This document shows positions 9,420 to 18,191 of a stretch of DNA of 64,000 nucleotides, piece after piece. Below the pieces are notes generated by a model. That model saw only the letters and a list, made by a program, of their open reading frames with translations, was not told the DNA's origin and did no database searches. Each line of letters opens with the position of its first letter. Within the stretch, counting starts at the first letter, position 1. The position numbers and the translations under genes are program-made. The DNA is from RYN-230 sp963760405 (lineage in GTDB: Bacteria; Actinomycetota; Actinomycetes; Streptosporangiales; Streptosporangiaceae), in contig CAVXCV010000002.1 in NCBI GenBank assembly GCA_963760405.1, positions 372,001 through 436,000 of the forward strand, written 5' to 3'.

Positions 9420-11948
9420 ATGTACCGACCACCGGGTTGGGGGCTGGTGACGGCTGGCCGGTGCGCACCGTCGAGGGGGCGAAGGTTGCCGTCAGGCCCG
9501 GCCGATAACGCTTCGGGAGACGAGATCCAGGCGGTCGAGGCCCGGATCGCGGCGGAGCTGAGCCCGTTAACAGCGCCGGGACCACCCGGCCGGGCAGCGA
9601 TCCCACCGGCTCCGTATATCCGGCGGCATGCCATGGAGCACGCCGCGGCCGGTCAGGTACTCGACGACCGTTTCATCTCCCCGTCGTTTCTGCCCTTCGC
9701 CGATGGCGAGCGGCTGCGGGCGCTGGGCCTGGGCACCGCGATGTCCGCCGGGGCAGCCGCGTCCCTGGCCCGCCGCGCCGGGGACCGGCTGCGGCTATGG
9801 CGGCAGGTAGCGCACCTGTGGGACTGGGAAAACCCGCCGGCCAACGCAGAAGTCCTCAGCTTCTGGGCTGCGCTGTCCGGCGATGACCTGGAGAACTCCG
9901 CATCCGGTGGCCGACTGCAGGTCTCCTGGGCGCATCCGCGGCGGCCGGTCGCGGAAATCCTCTGGCGCGGGTCGAGCCAGGTCGTCGCGCTGGCCACCGC
10001 GATCCTGCCGGACGGCCGGGCCGTCGTCGTCATCGTCGGCGGGGGCGATGAGCGGCTGCGGGTCTGGGACCTGGCCGCAGGCACGCCAGTCAGTGACCAG
10101 CTGGGCGTCGGGGAGCCAGCCGCCGCGGTGGCCACCACCGTACTGCCGGACGGGCGGGCCGTCGCGGTCACCGGGAGCTGGGACGGCGTCCTCCGGGTAT
10201 GGGACCTGTCGGCCGGAACCGCGATCGGCCAACTGCGCACGGGCACCGGCAGCCTGACCGCGGTGGGCGCCGCTGTCCTGCCCGACGGCCGGGTCGTCGC
10301 CGTGACCGGCGGCATGCAGGACGGCCTGGTGCGACTATGGGATCTGGGCACCGGCACGCTGATCGGCCAGCCCCTGGCCGGCCACACGCAGCAGGTGGCC
10401 ACGATAGCTACCACTGTGCTGCGCGACGGCCGGGCGGTCGCGCTCACGTGTGGCTCGGACAGCACGATCCGGATCTGGGACCTGACCCTCGCCGGCCCGA
10501 TCGGTGATCCGCTGGCCTGCTACGCCGCGACGATCGCCACCGCGACCCTGCCGGACGGGCGAGCGGTCGCGGTCACCGGCGACATGGGCGGCGAGGTGCG
10601 GGTCTGGGACCTGGCCACCGGCGCCTTGGCCTACGAGCCCATCACCGGCCCGGTCCTGTCGGTATCCGCGGTGGCCACCGCGGTGCTGCCGGACAGCCGG
10701 GCGGTCGCGGTCGTCGGCGGTAACGATGCCATGGTGCGGCTACGGGACCTGGCCGACGGCAGCCTGATATCCGACGCCCTGGCCGGCCACACCAACCGGG
10801 TGTCCGCGGTCGCCACCGCGGTGCTGCCGGACGGGCGGCCCGTGGCCGTCACCGGCGGCGGCGACGCCACGGTGCGGCTGTGGGACCTGACCGCCGCCAC
10901 GGGGGCGGCCAGCCACAAAGGTGCTGGCCCGGCCGGCTTGACGACCGCCGTGACCACCACGGTGCTGCCGGGCGGCCAGGCGGTGGCGGTCACCGGGAGC
11001 GACGGTGACGTGGTGCAGGTATGGGATCTGGCCACCGGCAGCCCGGTCGGTGATCCGATGCGCCCGGCGGAGCCGACGCGGGAACCAGGTGTGGCACAGA
11101 TGCTCGCCCGCGCCGGGCTGGAGGCTATGCAGGCCGCCGCCCGCGGCGGGCGGCGGACCCGCACCAGTGCGCTGGCCACCGCCATGCTGCGGGACGGGCG
11201 GACCGTCGCGGTCGCTGGCGGCGAGGATGGCACGTTCCGGGTCTGGGACCTGGCCACCGGCGCCCTGGTCGGCAGCCCGTTCACCCGGCACACCAACCGG
11301 GTGACCGCAGCGGCCACCGCGACGCTGCCGGATGGGCAGGCCATCGCGGTCACCGGAGGCTGGGATCACACGGTATGGATATGGGATGTGGCCACCGGCG
11401 CACCGTCCAGTGCGGCCCTGACCGGCCACACCAGTAGCATCGGCGCGGTGGCCACCGCCGTCCTGCCGGGCGGCCGTGCCATTGCGGTCACCGGCGATGA
11501 CGACGGTCTGGTGCGGGTCTGGGACCTGGCCGCCGGCCGTCCGATCGGCAACACGCTGGCCGGCCACGCGACCGCGGTAGGCGCGGTCGCCACCGCAGTT
11601 CTGCCGGACGGCCGGACTGTCGCCATCACCGGCGGCTGGCCCACCGTGCTGGTGTGGGACCTGGCCACACGGGCCCCGGCGGGCCAGACGCTGACCGGGC
11701 ACACCGGCCTGGTCACCGCGATCGCCACCGCCACCTTGCCGGACGGCCGTGTCCTGGCCGTGACCGGCAGCGACGACGCCACCGTGCGCATCTGGGATCT
11801 GGCCGCTGGGGCACAACTGGGCGCCACCGTGCAGGTCGTGGAGACGGTCACCGGGCTGGCGGTGTCTCATGCGGCAGCGGGCGGCGTCAGCCTGGTGCTG
11901 GGCGTGGGCGGCACCCTGGCCGCGGTAACAGTGCGTTTGGCTGAATAG
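9420..11948 (+). CDS. WD40 double beta-propeller protein (14 blades)
   Basis: An 842-aa protein. Residues 1 to about 165 are a non-repetitive N-terminal region. The rest is 14 consecutive WD40 blades built on the pattern VATAVLPDGRAVAVTGG...VRVWDLATG, each about 45 aa. The last blade is divergent and would close the second ring. Fourteen blades fit two seven-bladed propellers. WD40 propellers are protein-interaction or ligand-sensing platforms and usually have no enzymatic activity. No signal peptide or membrane segment is seen. The ATG at 9420 has CGAGGAG five bases upstream. A later ATG at 9632 is possible but lacks a ribosome site. The alpha/beta-hydrolase follows after 15 bases, and the caspase/NTPase protein follows that, so I infer a sensor or scaffold role in a three-gene system. 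Confidence 0.88.
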   Translation: MYRPPGWGLVTAGRCAPSRGRRLPSGPADNASGDEIQAVEARIAAELSPLTAPGPPGRAAIPPAPYIRRHAMEHAAAGQVLDDRFISPSFLPFADGERLRALGLGTAMSAGAAASLARRAGDRLRLWRQVAHLWDWENPPANAEVLSFWAALSGDDLENSASGGRLQVSWAHPRRPVAEILWRGSSQVVALATAILPDGRAVVVIVGGGDERLRVWDLAAGTPVSDQLGVGEPAAAVATTVLPDGRAVAVTGSWDGVLRVWDLSAGTAIGQLRTGTGSLTAVGAAVLPDGRVVAVTGGMQDGLVRLWDLGTGTLIGQPLAGHTQQVATIATTVLRDGRAVALTCGSDSTIRIWDLTLAGPIGDPLACYAATIATATLPDGRAVAVTGDMGGEVRVWDLATGALAYEPITGPVLSVSAVATAVLPDSRAVAVVGGNDAMVRLRDLADGSLISDALAGHTNRVSAVATAVLPDGRPVAVTGGGDATVRLWDLTAATGAASHKGAGPAGLTTAVTTTVLPGGQAVAVTGSDGDVVQVWDLATGSPVGDPMRPAEPTREPGVAQMLARAGLEAMQAAARGGRRTRTSALATAMLRDGRTVAVAGGEDGTFRVWDLATGALVGSPFTRHTNRVTAAATATLPDGQAIAVTGGWDHTVWIWDVATGAPSSAALTGHTSSIGAVATAVLPGGRAIAVTGDDDGLVRVWDLAAGRPIGNTLAGHATAVGAVATAVLPDGRTVAITGGWPTVLVWDLATRAPAGQTLTGHTGLVTAIATATLPDGRVLAVTGSDDATVRIWDLAAGAQLGATVQVVETVTGLAVSHAAAGGVSLVLGVGGTLAAVTVRLAE

Positions 11949-11963
11949 AGGGCTGCACCAGCG

Positions 11964-12848
11964 ATGACAGCAATCGTGGGCGTACACGGGATCATGAACC
12001 AGCAACGCGGCCGCCACCAGCTGATCGCTGACTGGGGACCTGCCCTGGCCGACGGCATCGAGCGGGCGGCCGGTCACCAGGTCCCCGTACCTGAGCTGGA
12101 TATCTCCTTCTACGGGGACCTGTACCTGGCCCGCCGGGTGGCAACCAAAGGGCGGGGCGCGGCCGAGGAGCCGGGTGAGCTTTCCGGGCTGAGCGCCGAC
12201 GAGATCAACGACCTGGCCGACGCCGTGGATGAGGTCGCCGGCACCGGCGATGACCTGGCCGACGTAGATGACGTGGCGGCTAAGTCCCTCATGACCAGCC
12301 CGCAATGGGTTCAGTGGTCGCTGCGGCGGCTGGACCGGGCGTTCGGCTCCCGGGCCGCTGCCGTGCTCTACCTCGGGGCGCTCCGGCAGGTGCGCCGCTA
12401 CCTGTGCGATGCCGCCCTCAAGGCCGAGGCCGACCAGCGGACCGCAGCGGTGGTGAGCGACGACTGCCGGGTGCTGATCGGGCACTCCCTCGGGTCGGTC
12501 GTGGCGTTCGAGTACCTGCGCCAGCATCCTGGTCACCACATCGACTTGCTGATCACCGTCGGGTCTCCCCTTGGCCTGACGACGGTCCGGGGGCTGATGC
12601 CCGACCCGGCCTACGGGGGTGCCGCGCTGCCGCCGAACCTGCGCGCCTGGGTCAATCTGCGCGACGTCAGCGATCCCGTGGCCTGCGCGGGCGACCTCAG
12701 CGTGCACTGGCCAGGCCTCGCTGACGACGACACTATCGACAACGAGGCCGACGCCCATTCCGTGCTGCGCTACCTGAGCAAGAAGCAGGCCGGTCAAGCG
12801 ATCCTGGACGGTCTTCCTGGCCTCGCCGGGCAGCGGGGTGGCTGGTGA
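11964..12848 (+). CDS. Alpha/beta-hydrolase (lipase/esterase-like) of the WD40-caspase island
   Basis: A 294-aa soluble protein with an alpha/beta-hydrolase core. It opens with a strand and oxyanion-type HG turn (AIVGVHGIM). The nucleophile elbow is GHSLG with Ser175 (codon 12486-12488), followed by LITVGSPLG as in lipases and PGAP1-like esterases. Likely remaining triad members are an Asp in NLRDVSDPV and the His in DAHSVLRYL. The substrate is unknown; a lipid or acyl ester is possible. No secretion signal is visible. It is 15 bases after the WD40 gene, and its stop overlaps the GTG start of the caspase/NTPase gene (GTGA at 12845), so the three are almost surely co-translated. By position it may be an effector or effector partner. 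That is inference. Confidence 0.88.
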   Translation: MTAIVGVHGIMNQQRGRHQLIADWGPALADGIERAAGHQVPVPELDISFYGDLYLARRVATKGRGAAEEPGELSGLSADEINDLADAVDEVAGTGDDLADVDDVAAKSLMTSPQWVQWSLRRLDRAFGSRAAAVLYLGALRQVRRYLCDAALKAEADQRTAAVVSDDCRVLIGHSLGSVVAFEYLRQHPGHHIDLLITVGSPLGLTTVRGLMPDPAYGGAALPPNLRAWVNLRDVSDPVACAGDLSVHWPGLADDDTIDNEADAHSVLRYLSKKQAGQAILDGLPGLAGQRGGW

Positions 12849-15800
12849 CCGGGCCGCCACCCGACGCCGGCATCCGGCGCCGTGAGTTCATCGCCATCGC
12901 CACCTCCGAGTACACCGACCGCTTGTTCCGGCCGCTGCCTCAGGTCGTGCGCGAGGTAGCAGCGATCGAGGCCTGGCTGTGCGATGACGATCTGCACGGC
13001 CGCGATTTCGAGCACGTGCACCGCGAGCTCGCGGCCAACCCCACGAGCGAGCAGATCGAAGCCGTGCTCAGGAAGCGGAAGGCGGACAAGGACTGGCAGG
13101 AATCGACGGCCGCAGTCGTCTACATCACCGGTCATGGCACACCCAAGGACAACACGCATTGGCTGGTGCTGAAGGACACTGCGGCCGGGCGGCTGCGCTC
13201 CACCGCGCTGGAGACAGCGGACATCATTGGCTGGCTGATGGAGACTGGCCCCACCCACCTCCTGCTCGTCCTGGACGCCTGCTTCGCGGGCAAGGCCGGC
13301 CAGACTGTGGCCGGTTTCGACGAGGAGCTGCCCTCGACCTGGCTCGTCCTGCCCAGCGCGACCAAGAACCAGGAAGCGCAGACCTGCGCCCTCACCACGG
13401 CCATCCGGGAGGTGCTGGAGGAACTGGGCACCGACGTAGGCCAGAAATTTGGCCTGGGCCCATACCTGATGGTGGGCGAGTTCCTCGATGCGATCAACGA
13501 CAAGCTCCAGCGGGACGACCAGCGGGTCATCCCGCTGTACGGCAGCCAGTTCGCCGGGCCGCACGTGTGCCTGCCCAACCCGCACCACACGGCGCCCGCC
13601 TCAGCCCCCGCCAGTCCGGCGCGCCGTGACCTGGCGCTGCCTAGGGCCGACCTGGAGGCGCACTGGGGACCGCGCGCTCGCGGCGTCGCCAGCCAGGACG
13701 ACCCCGGCTGGCTGTTCACAGGCCGCGCCGCGCTCATGCGCCGCCTGATCGCCGCGGCCACGGGTGACCCGGGCGTGCTGCTGGTGACCGGAGGCGCGGG
13801 CAGCGGCAAGTCCGCCGCGCTGGCCCGGCTGGTCACGCTGAGCGACCCGGACTTCCGCGCCCGGTATGAGCATGAGGTGGCCCTGATCCCCGGCGACCTG
13901 ACCCCGCCCGCCGAAGCCGTGGACGTCGCCGTCCTGGCCACGGGCAAGAACGGCGCAGAGATCATGGCCCAGATCTGCCGCGCGGTCGGCGCCCCCGGGC
14001 CAGACGCCCCTGCCCCGGGCCTCACCGAATACCGGGCCAGCTGGTACCAGGCGCTGGCGCGGCGCGGCGCCCCGATCACCATCGTCATCGACGCTCTGGA
14101 CGAGGCGGCCAACCCGGCTGAGATCCTCACGGCCCTGCAGCAGCTGGAGCCGGCCGATGCCGCGCAGCCGCTGGTCCGGCTGATCGTCGGGGTCAGGTCC
14201 ACCGGCGGCGGGCAGGGCGACGTCCCCCGGGCAGGCCCACGACGGCAGCCCCTGGCGGACCTCGCGCAAGATCTGCTGCGGGTCAACCCCGGCCAAGCCC
14301 GGATCCGGGTCGACGAACCCCCGTGGTGGGTGCGCGCCGACGTCAGCGGTTATGTCGACAGCCTGCTCCGGGCCGCGCCGGGCTCCCCGTACCTGGCTGA
14401 CGATCAGCACACCGCGGCGGTCGCCGAGGTCGTGGCCGACGCTGCTGGCACATCCTTCCTGGTGGCCAGGATCGCCGGGCAGCAGCTCGCCGCCCGCGGC
14501 CAGATGGTGGACCTGCACGACACCGCCTGGCGGGCGTCCATCAGCCGCGGTGTGCTGGGCGTATTCCGCGCCGACCTGCACGCCGCACTGCCCGACCCGG
14601 ATGACCGGGAACGTGCCGTCCAGCTGCTGCGTGCGGTGGCGTTCGGGCGCGGGCGCGGGCTACCGTGGGCCAACATCTGGCCGTTGGCCGCCAACGCTGT
14701 CACCGGCCAGCCCGGGCGCTACGGGGATTCCGACATCGCCTGGCTGCTGCGGAGCAGGCTGGGCGGCTATCTCGTAGCCGATCAGGAAGACGGGGTCACG
14801 GTCTACCGGCTGTCCCACGAGGACCTGCGCGCCACCCTGCGCGAGCGGTGGCGTGACCTGCTGGCCGACATGCCCGGCCCGGACGGGGCGGGCATGGGCA
14901 GCACGGGCACGGGCAGCACGGGCACGGGCAGCACGGGGACCAGCGAGGTCCACCGGGCACCAGCCGCCCAGCTGTACTGGGAGCCGGTGGACCTGGACCA
15001 GTGGCGGCAGCAGCAAGCCATGGCCGAAGGCACGGCCCAGTGGGCGCGGTGGGCCGAGCGCTGGTGCCGGGCGGCCGCACGCGTGCAGGCGAGCGAACTC
15101 GACCAGCTCATGGCCCAGGCGCACCTGCCGCCCCTGCCCGGTTACCCGCTGATCGCCGGACGGCTGGCCACGGCGCAGCACGCACTGGCGCAGCGGAACT
15201 GGGCCGTGGTCCGGCCGGTGCTCCGCGCCGCCGCCGCTGGCCTGCGCATCGGGGACCGGGAGGTGCCGGATGCTGACGTCCGGGCGGCTCTGCTCGTCCT
15301 GCTGGCCCGGATCGCAGTGGCCCTCGGCGGGGATCCGTCTGCCGATCTCGATGCCGCCCGGATGCTGGGAGCCGCGCCAGCGGAAGCAGCGGTCGTGCGA
15401 GCCTGGGCGGCCCGGCGCGACGGCCACCCCGCCGAGGCGGCCGCCTGCCTTGCCGAGGCCCGCAGCAGCCTCACCGGCGCCAGCAGCGTCCTCGCCGCCG
15501 CGGTGGTAGCCGAAGCCGTTCGCCAGTCCCCGCCGGGGCGGGCGCTGCCCACCGCCCGGGCCGAGCTGGCCGGGCTGGCCAGTATCCCCGACATCCTCAG
15601 CGAACTGGATAGCCTGGTCGAGCCGGTTGCCGCCGAGCTATGGCTCGCTATCGCCGAGCGGTTCGCGGCCGAGCGGAATGACCAGCTCGCCACCGCTGCC
15701 CTTGATCGCGCCGAACCCGCGGCCGCCGCTGATGCCGGACTCAGCCTGCTGATCTGGGAGCAGCGGTGTGATCTGCTGGCCAGCTCGGGCGCGAGCCCTT

Positions 15801-17128
15801 CCGCGCGGGCGAGGGCCCTGCTGGCCGCCGGACAAGGCCGGCTGGCGGCGGGCCAGCCAGAGCTCGCCCAGCGCCACTTCCAGGCCACCCTGGGCCTCCA
15901 GCCGGGCAACGTCCAGGCCGCCCTGTGGCTGGCCGCCGCGGAGGGGGCGGCCTGGCAGCCGAGACCGATCGGCGAATCAGCCCAGCATCTCGCCGAGGCG
16001 GTCGCCAGCCTGGACGCGCTGCACGCCCGGCACGGGGTTGACGACACCTCCGCGTGGAGCCTGCGCACCGTGGCCAGCCTGCACCAGGAGCTGGCGTCCG
16101 GCACCGAGACCGCGAGCATCGGCCACCTGTGGCGCGCGGCACTGGCCATCGGCCGGGCCCTCGTCTTCGACCCCAGTGAGGCTGGCTGCTGGATCCAGCT
16201 CGGCGACATCCTCGGGCTGCTCGGCCTCTACCACAGCGCCGCCTTTGCCGCGCAGCACGCGCACGCACTTGACCACGGCCCACGACCAAGCGATGACGTC
16301 CTGAGCCACCTGATCGGCAGCGCTGCTGACCTTGGCCAGCTGCGGACCTCCGCGGAGTTGCTACCGGACGACGTTGACCACGCCCCAGCCTGGATGCAAG
16401 CCGCCGCCGGGTATGTGCGGTGGCGGCTTGACCCCGGTCCAGCGGCGATCAGGCTGCTGTGGCTGGCCACGGCCGCGGACTCCAGCCTGGTCTGGGCGCG
16501 CCAGCTCCTGATGCGGGCCCACCTGCTGGCCGGCGAGCGTGCGCTCGCCCGTCAGGCAGCGGAGGACTTGCGCGCTGACCTCGGCGATCAGACCAGCACG
16601 ATCACGCTCAGCGCCACGGCGGACGCAGCGCTCATTCTCGGCGACCTGGCTGGGGCGCGGCGGCTCGGCCACGACCTCATCCGGCTGGAGCGTGGTGCCG
16701 TTGACCACGGGGCCGGGCTGGCCGTGGTGGGCAAGGCGCTGCTGCTGGCCGGGCGCGCCGAAGGCGCCGACGACCTCGCCGGAGGGCTGAGCCGGGCACG
16801 GACCCCGCTGGCCCTGGACGACTGGTATCGGATCGACCGCCCGGCGCTGCAGCTGCTGGCCCGGGAACGCGGGGTCGCCCTGCCTGATCTCGCTGCCCTG
16901 GACGATGTCATTTCCCGCCGCCGGGCCACGCTGGCGGGCTGGGCCGATCCCCTGGCCGAGCTAGCCGACGCCTCGGGCAGCACTGCTGACTCGCTGGTCA
17001 TCGGTCAGGCCCGTGCCCTGCTCGGCGTCCTCGTCCGGGAGGCCAGCCCGGACCCGGCGGGCGCACGGACGGCCCTGGACGCCGGCGCCGCCGCGTGGCG
17101 GCGGCGGTACCGGAATGGCCCAGCCTGA
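12845..17128 (+). CDS. Caspase-like protease / P-loop NTPase / helical-repeat protein
   Basis: A 1,427-aa multidomain protein. Residues about 10-235 form a C14 caspase-like domain with the catalytic pair His97 (VVYITGHG) and Cys146 (LLLVLDACFAG). A P-loop NTPase follows: Walker A GGAGSGKS at residues 316-323 and Walker B IVIDALDEA with Asp416. This resembles STAND-type regulators. Next comes a winged-helix-like stretch, a GSTGT repeat linker (about residues 680-700) and a long alpha-helical, TPR-like region rich in Ala and Leu to the end. The GTG start overlaps the hydrolase stop. The TGA at 17126 is probably caused by a frame break near 17098. The same repeat region continues in another frame to about 17225 and then, back in this frame, to 18157, giving about 1,770 aa when repaired. 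Confidence 0.88.
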   Translation: MTGPPPDAGIRRREFIAIATSEYTDRLFRPLPQVVREVAAIEAWLCDDDLHGRDFEHVHRELAANPTSEQIEAVLRKRKADKDWQESTAAVVYITGHGTPKDNTHWLVLKDTAAGRLRSTALETADIIGWLMETGPTHLLLVLDACFAGKAGQTVAGFDEELPSTWLVLPSATKNQEAQTCALTTAIREVLEELGTDVGQKFGLGPYLMVGEFLDAINDKLQRDDQRVIPLYGSQFAGPHVCLPNPHHTAPASAPASPARRDLALPRADLEAHWGPRARGVASQDDPGWLFTGRAALMRRLIAAATGDPGVLLVTGGAGSGKSAALARLVTLSDPDFRARYEHEVALIPGDLTPPAEAVDVAVLATGKNGAEIMAQICRAVGAPGPDAPAPGLTEYRASWYQALARRGAPITIVIDALDEAANPAEILTALQQLEPADAAQPLVRLIVGVRSTGGGQGDVPRAGPRRQPLADLAQDLLRVNPGQARIRVDEPPWWVRADVSGYVDSLLRAAPGSPYLADDQHTAAVAEVVADAAGTSFLVARIAGQQLAARGQMVDLHDTAWRASISRGVLGVFRADLHAALPDPDDRERAVQLLRAVAFGRGRGLPWANIWPLAANAVTGQPGRYGDSDIAWLLRSRLGGYLVADQEDGVTVYRLSHEDLRATLRERWRDLLADMPGPDGAGMGSTGTGSTGTGSTGTSEVHRAPAAQLYWEPVDLDQWRQQQAMAEGTAQWARWAERWCRAAARVQASELDQLMAQAHLPPLPGYPLIAGRLATAQHALAQRNWAVVRPVLRAAAAGLRIGDREVPDADVRAALLVLLARIAVALGGDPSADLDAARMLGAAPAEAAVVRAWAARRDGHPAEAAACLAEARSSLTGASSVLAAAVVAEAVRQSPPGRALPTARAELAGLASIPDILSELDSLVEPVAAELWLAIAERFAAERNDQLATAALDRAEPAAAADAGLSLLIWEQRCDLLASSGASPSARARALLAAGQGRLAAGQPELAQRHFQATLGLQPGNVQAALWLAAAEGAAWQPRPIGESAQHLAEAVASLDALHARHGVDDTSAWSLRTVASLHQELASGTETASIGHLWRAALAIGRALVFDPSEAGCWIQLGDILGLLGLYHSAAFAAQHAHALDHGPRPSDDVLSHLIGSAADLGQLRTSAELLPDDVDHAPAWMQAAAGYVRWRLDPGPAAIRLLWLATAADSSLVWARQLLMRAHLLAGERALARQAAEDLRADLGDQTSTITLSATADAALILGDLAGARRLGHDLIRLERGAVDHGAGLAVVGKALLLAGRAEGADDLAGGLSRARTPLALDDWYRIDRPALQLLARERGVALPDLAALDDVISRRRATLAGWADPLAELADASGSTADSLVIGQARALLGVLVREASPDPAGARTALDAGAAAWRRRYRNGPA
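14887..14945 (+). repeat. 15-bp in-frame tandem repeat in the caspase gene
   Basis: Three to four copies of AGCACGGGCACGGGC encode a flexible Gly-Ser-Thr linker (STGTG units) between the NTPase part and the helical repeats. Such repeats change length easily by slippage. Confidence 0.75.
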
Positions 17129-17218
17129 CCGAGCGGGTGATGGGGTCCTACGTCGCTGATTGCCTGGCGCGCGGCCAGCTCGACCAGGCCGCTGCCGCCG
17201 AGGACGAACGGCTGGCCG

Positions 17219-18157
17219 GTGCGCCAGGGACCAGGTCAGCCAGCCGGGCTGCCGGAGATCGCGCGGCTGCTGTCGGTCGCCGGACGCTATGACGACGCTC
17301 AGGGTGTGCTCGACCTGGCCCGGCGGCGGGCTGGCGACCTCCCCGAGCTGACCCGCGCCGGAGGAGACCTGCTGTGGCGTCGTGGTCAGCGCGACGCCGC
17401 CGCCGCGGCCTGGGAATCCGCCCGCGCCGCTGGCGGGGACCGGCTGGAAGCGCGGCTCGCCGTATCGGCGGCCCGGTCCGACCGGGCGGCCGCGGCCGGC
17501 CTGCTACGCGAAGCCCTCCTCCGCTCGTACTCAGACACCGCGGCCGATCTCAGCGGCCTGGCCCTGGCCGAGGCCGACATAGCCGCCCTCGGCGAGGCAC
17601 TAGTGGCCTGCGCCGCTGACCCGGACACCGCGCTGGGCGCAGTGATCATCAGCGGGGTCCTGGACGCGCTACCGGGGCAAGCCGAACTGCCCGCTGCCGG
17701 CTTCGAGGTGCGCTTGTCCCCGTCGTGGTTCGCTGGCCTGACAGACCCGAATGACCATCCCCTGCTGACGCGCTACCTTCCCGAGCTCCGGTTGCGGCAG
17801 CCGTGGCGCTTGCCGCGAATCAGCCTCCAGCTCGATCCGGGCCTCGAGCCGGGTGGCTACCAGATTGTTGTTCTCGGCCTGCCCACCGGGAGTAACACGG
17901 TGCCACTCGATGCCGACTACGTGGACCCGGAAGCCGCGCCGCTGCTGTCGGCCGCGGCGCAGGCCAGGGTGACCGGCCTGTGGACGGAGCTGCTGATGCT
18001 GCGCAGCACCGGGGAGCCTGCGACCGGCCTGGACAGCCTGCTGCTCATCGCACCAGCTGAAATCCTGACCATTCGCCTCGAGCAGATAGCGACCGGGTAC
18101 CGGAAGACGATCGAGCAGTTCCAGCGTCATCCGGCGGTGGCCGGTGAGGGCGGCTGA
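17219..18157 (+). CDS. C-terminal part of the caspase/NTPase/TPR protein (separated by frame breaks)
   Basis: This 312-aa frame begins with TPR-like repeats (LPEIARLLSVAGRYDDAQGV, LLWRRGQRDAAAAAW) that directly continue the helical region of the preceding gene through a bridging frame (about 17098-17225, with VADCLARGQLDQAAAAE). It then has a C-terminal domain of mixed alpha/beta character (FEVRLSPSWFAGLTD, GGYQIVVLGLPTG) that I do not recognise. One missing base near 17098 and one extra base near 17225 would split an original single gene. If the breaks are real, GTG at 17219 would have to start a separate protein, but I see no good ribosome site. A perfect 16-bp palindrome overlaps its stop. 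Confidence 0.7.
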   Translation: MRQGPGQPAGLPEIARLLSVAGRYDDAQGVLDLARRRAGDLPELTRAGGDLLWRRGQRDAAAAAWESARAAGGDRLEARLAVSAARSDRAAAAGLLREALLRSYSDTAADLSGLALAEADIAALGEALVACAADPDTALGAVIISGVLDALPGQAELPAAGFEVRLSPSWFAGLTDPNDHPLLTRYLPELRLRQPWRLPRISLQLDPGLEPGGYQIVVLGLPTGSNTVPLDADYVDPEAAPLLSAAAQARVTGLWTELLMLRSTGEPATGLDSLLLIAPAEILTIRLEQIATGYRKTIEQFQRHPAVAGEGG

Positions 18158-18168
18158 CCCGGGTCAGC
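18153..18168. terminator. 16-bp perfect palindrome at the end of the island
   Basis: GCTGACCC and GGGTCAGC are joined without spacer and overlap the stop codon at 18155-18157. It may end transcription of the island or be an operator for the response regulator that starts 24 bases later. There is no T-tract. Confidence 0.45.
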
Positions 18169-18191
18169 GCTGAACCTGGCAGGCTTGGCTG

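Noticed and set aside
10740..12860. 706-codon open frame antisense to the WD40 and hydrolase genes
   Set aside because: It mirrors the WD40 repeats and has no independent start signal or domain.
9377..18191. Integrative element or prophage around the caspase island
   Set aside because: No integrase, transposase, tRNA target or flanking direct repeat was found. Base and codon use look like the neighbours.
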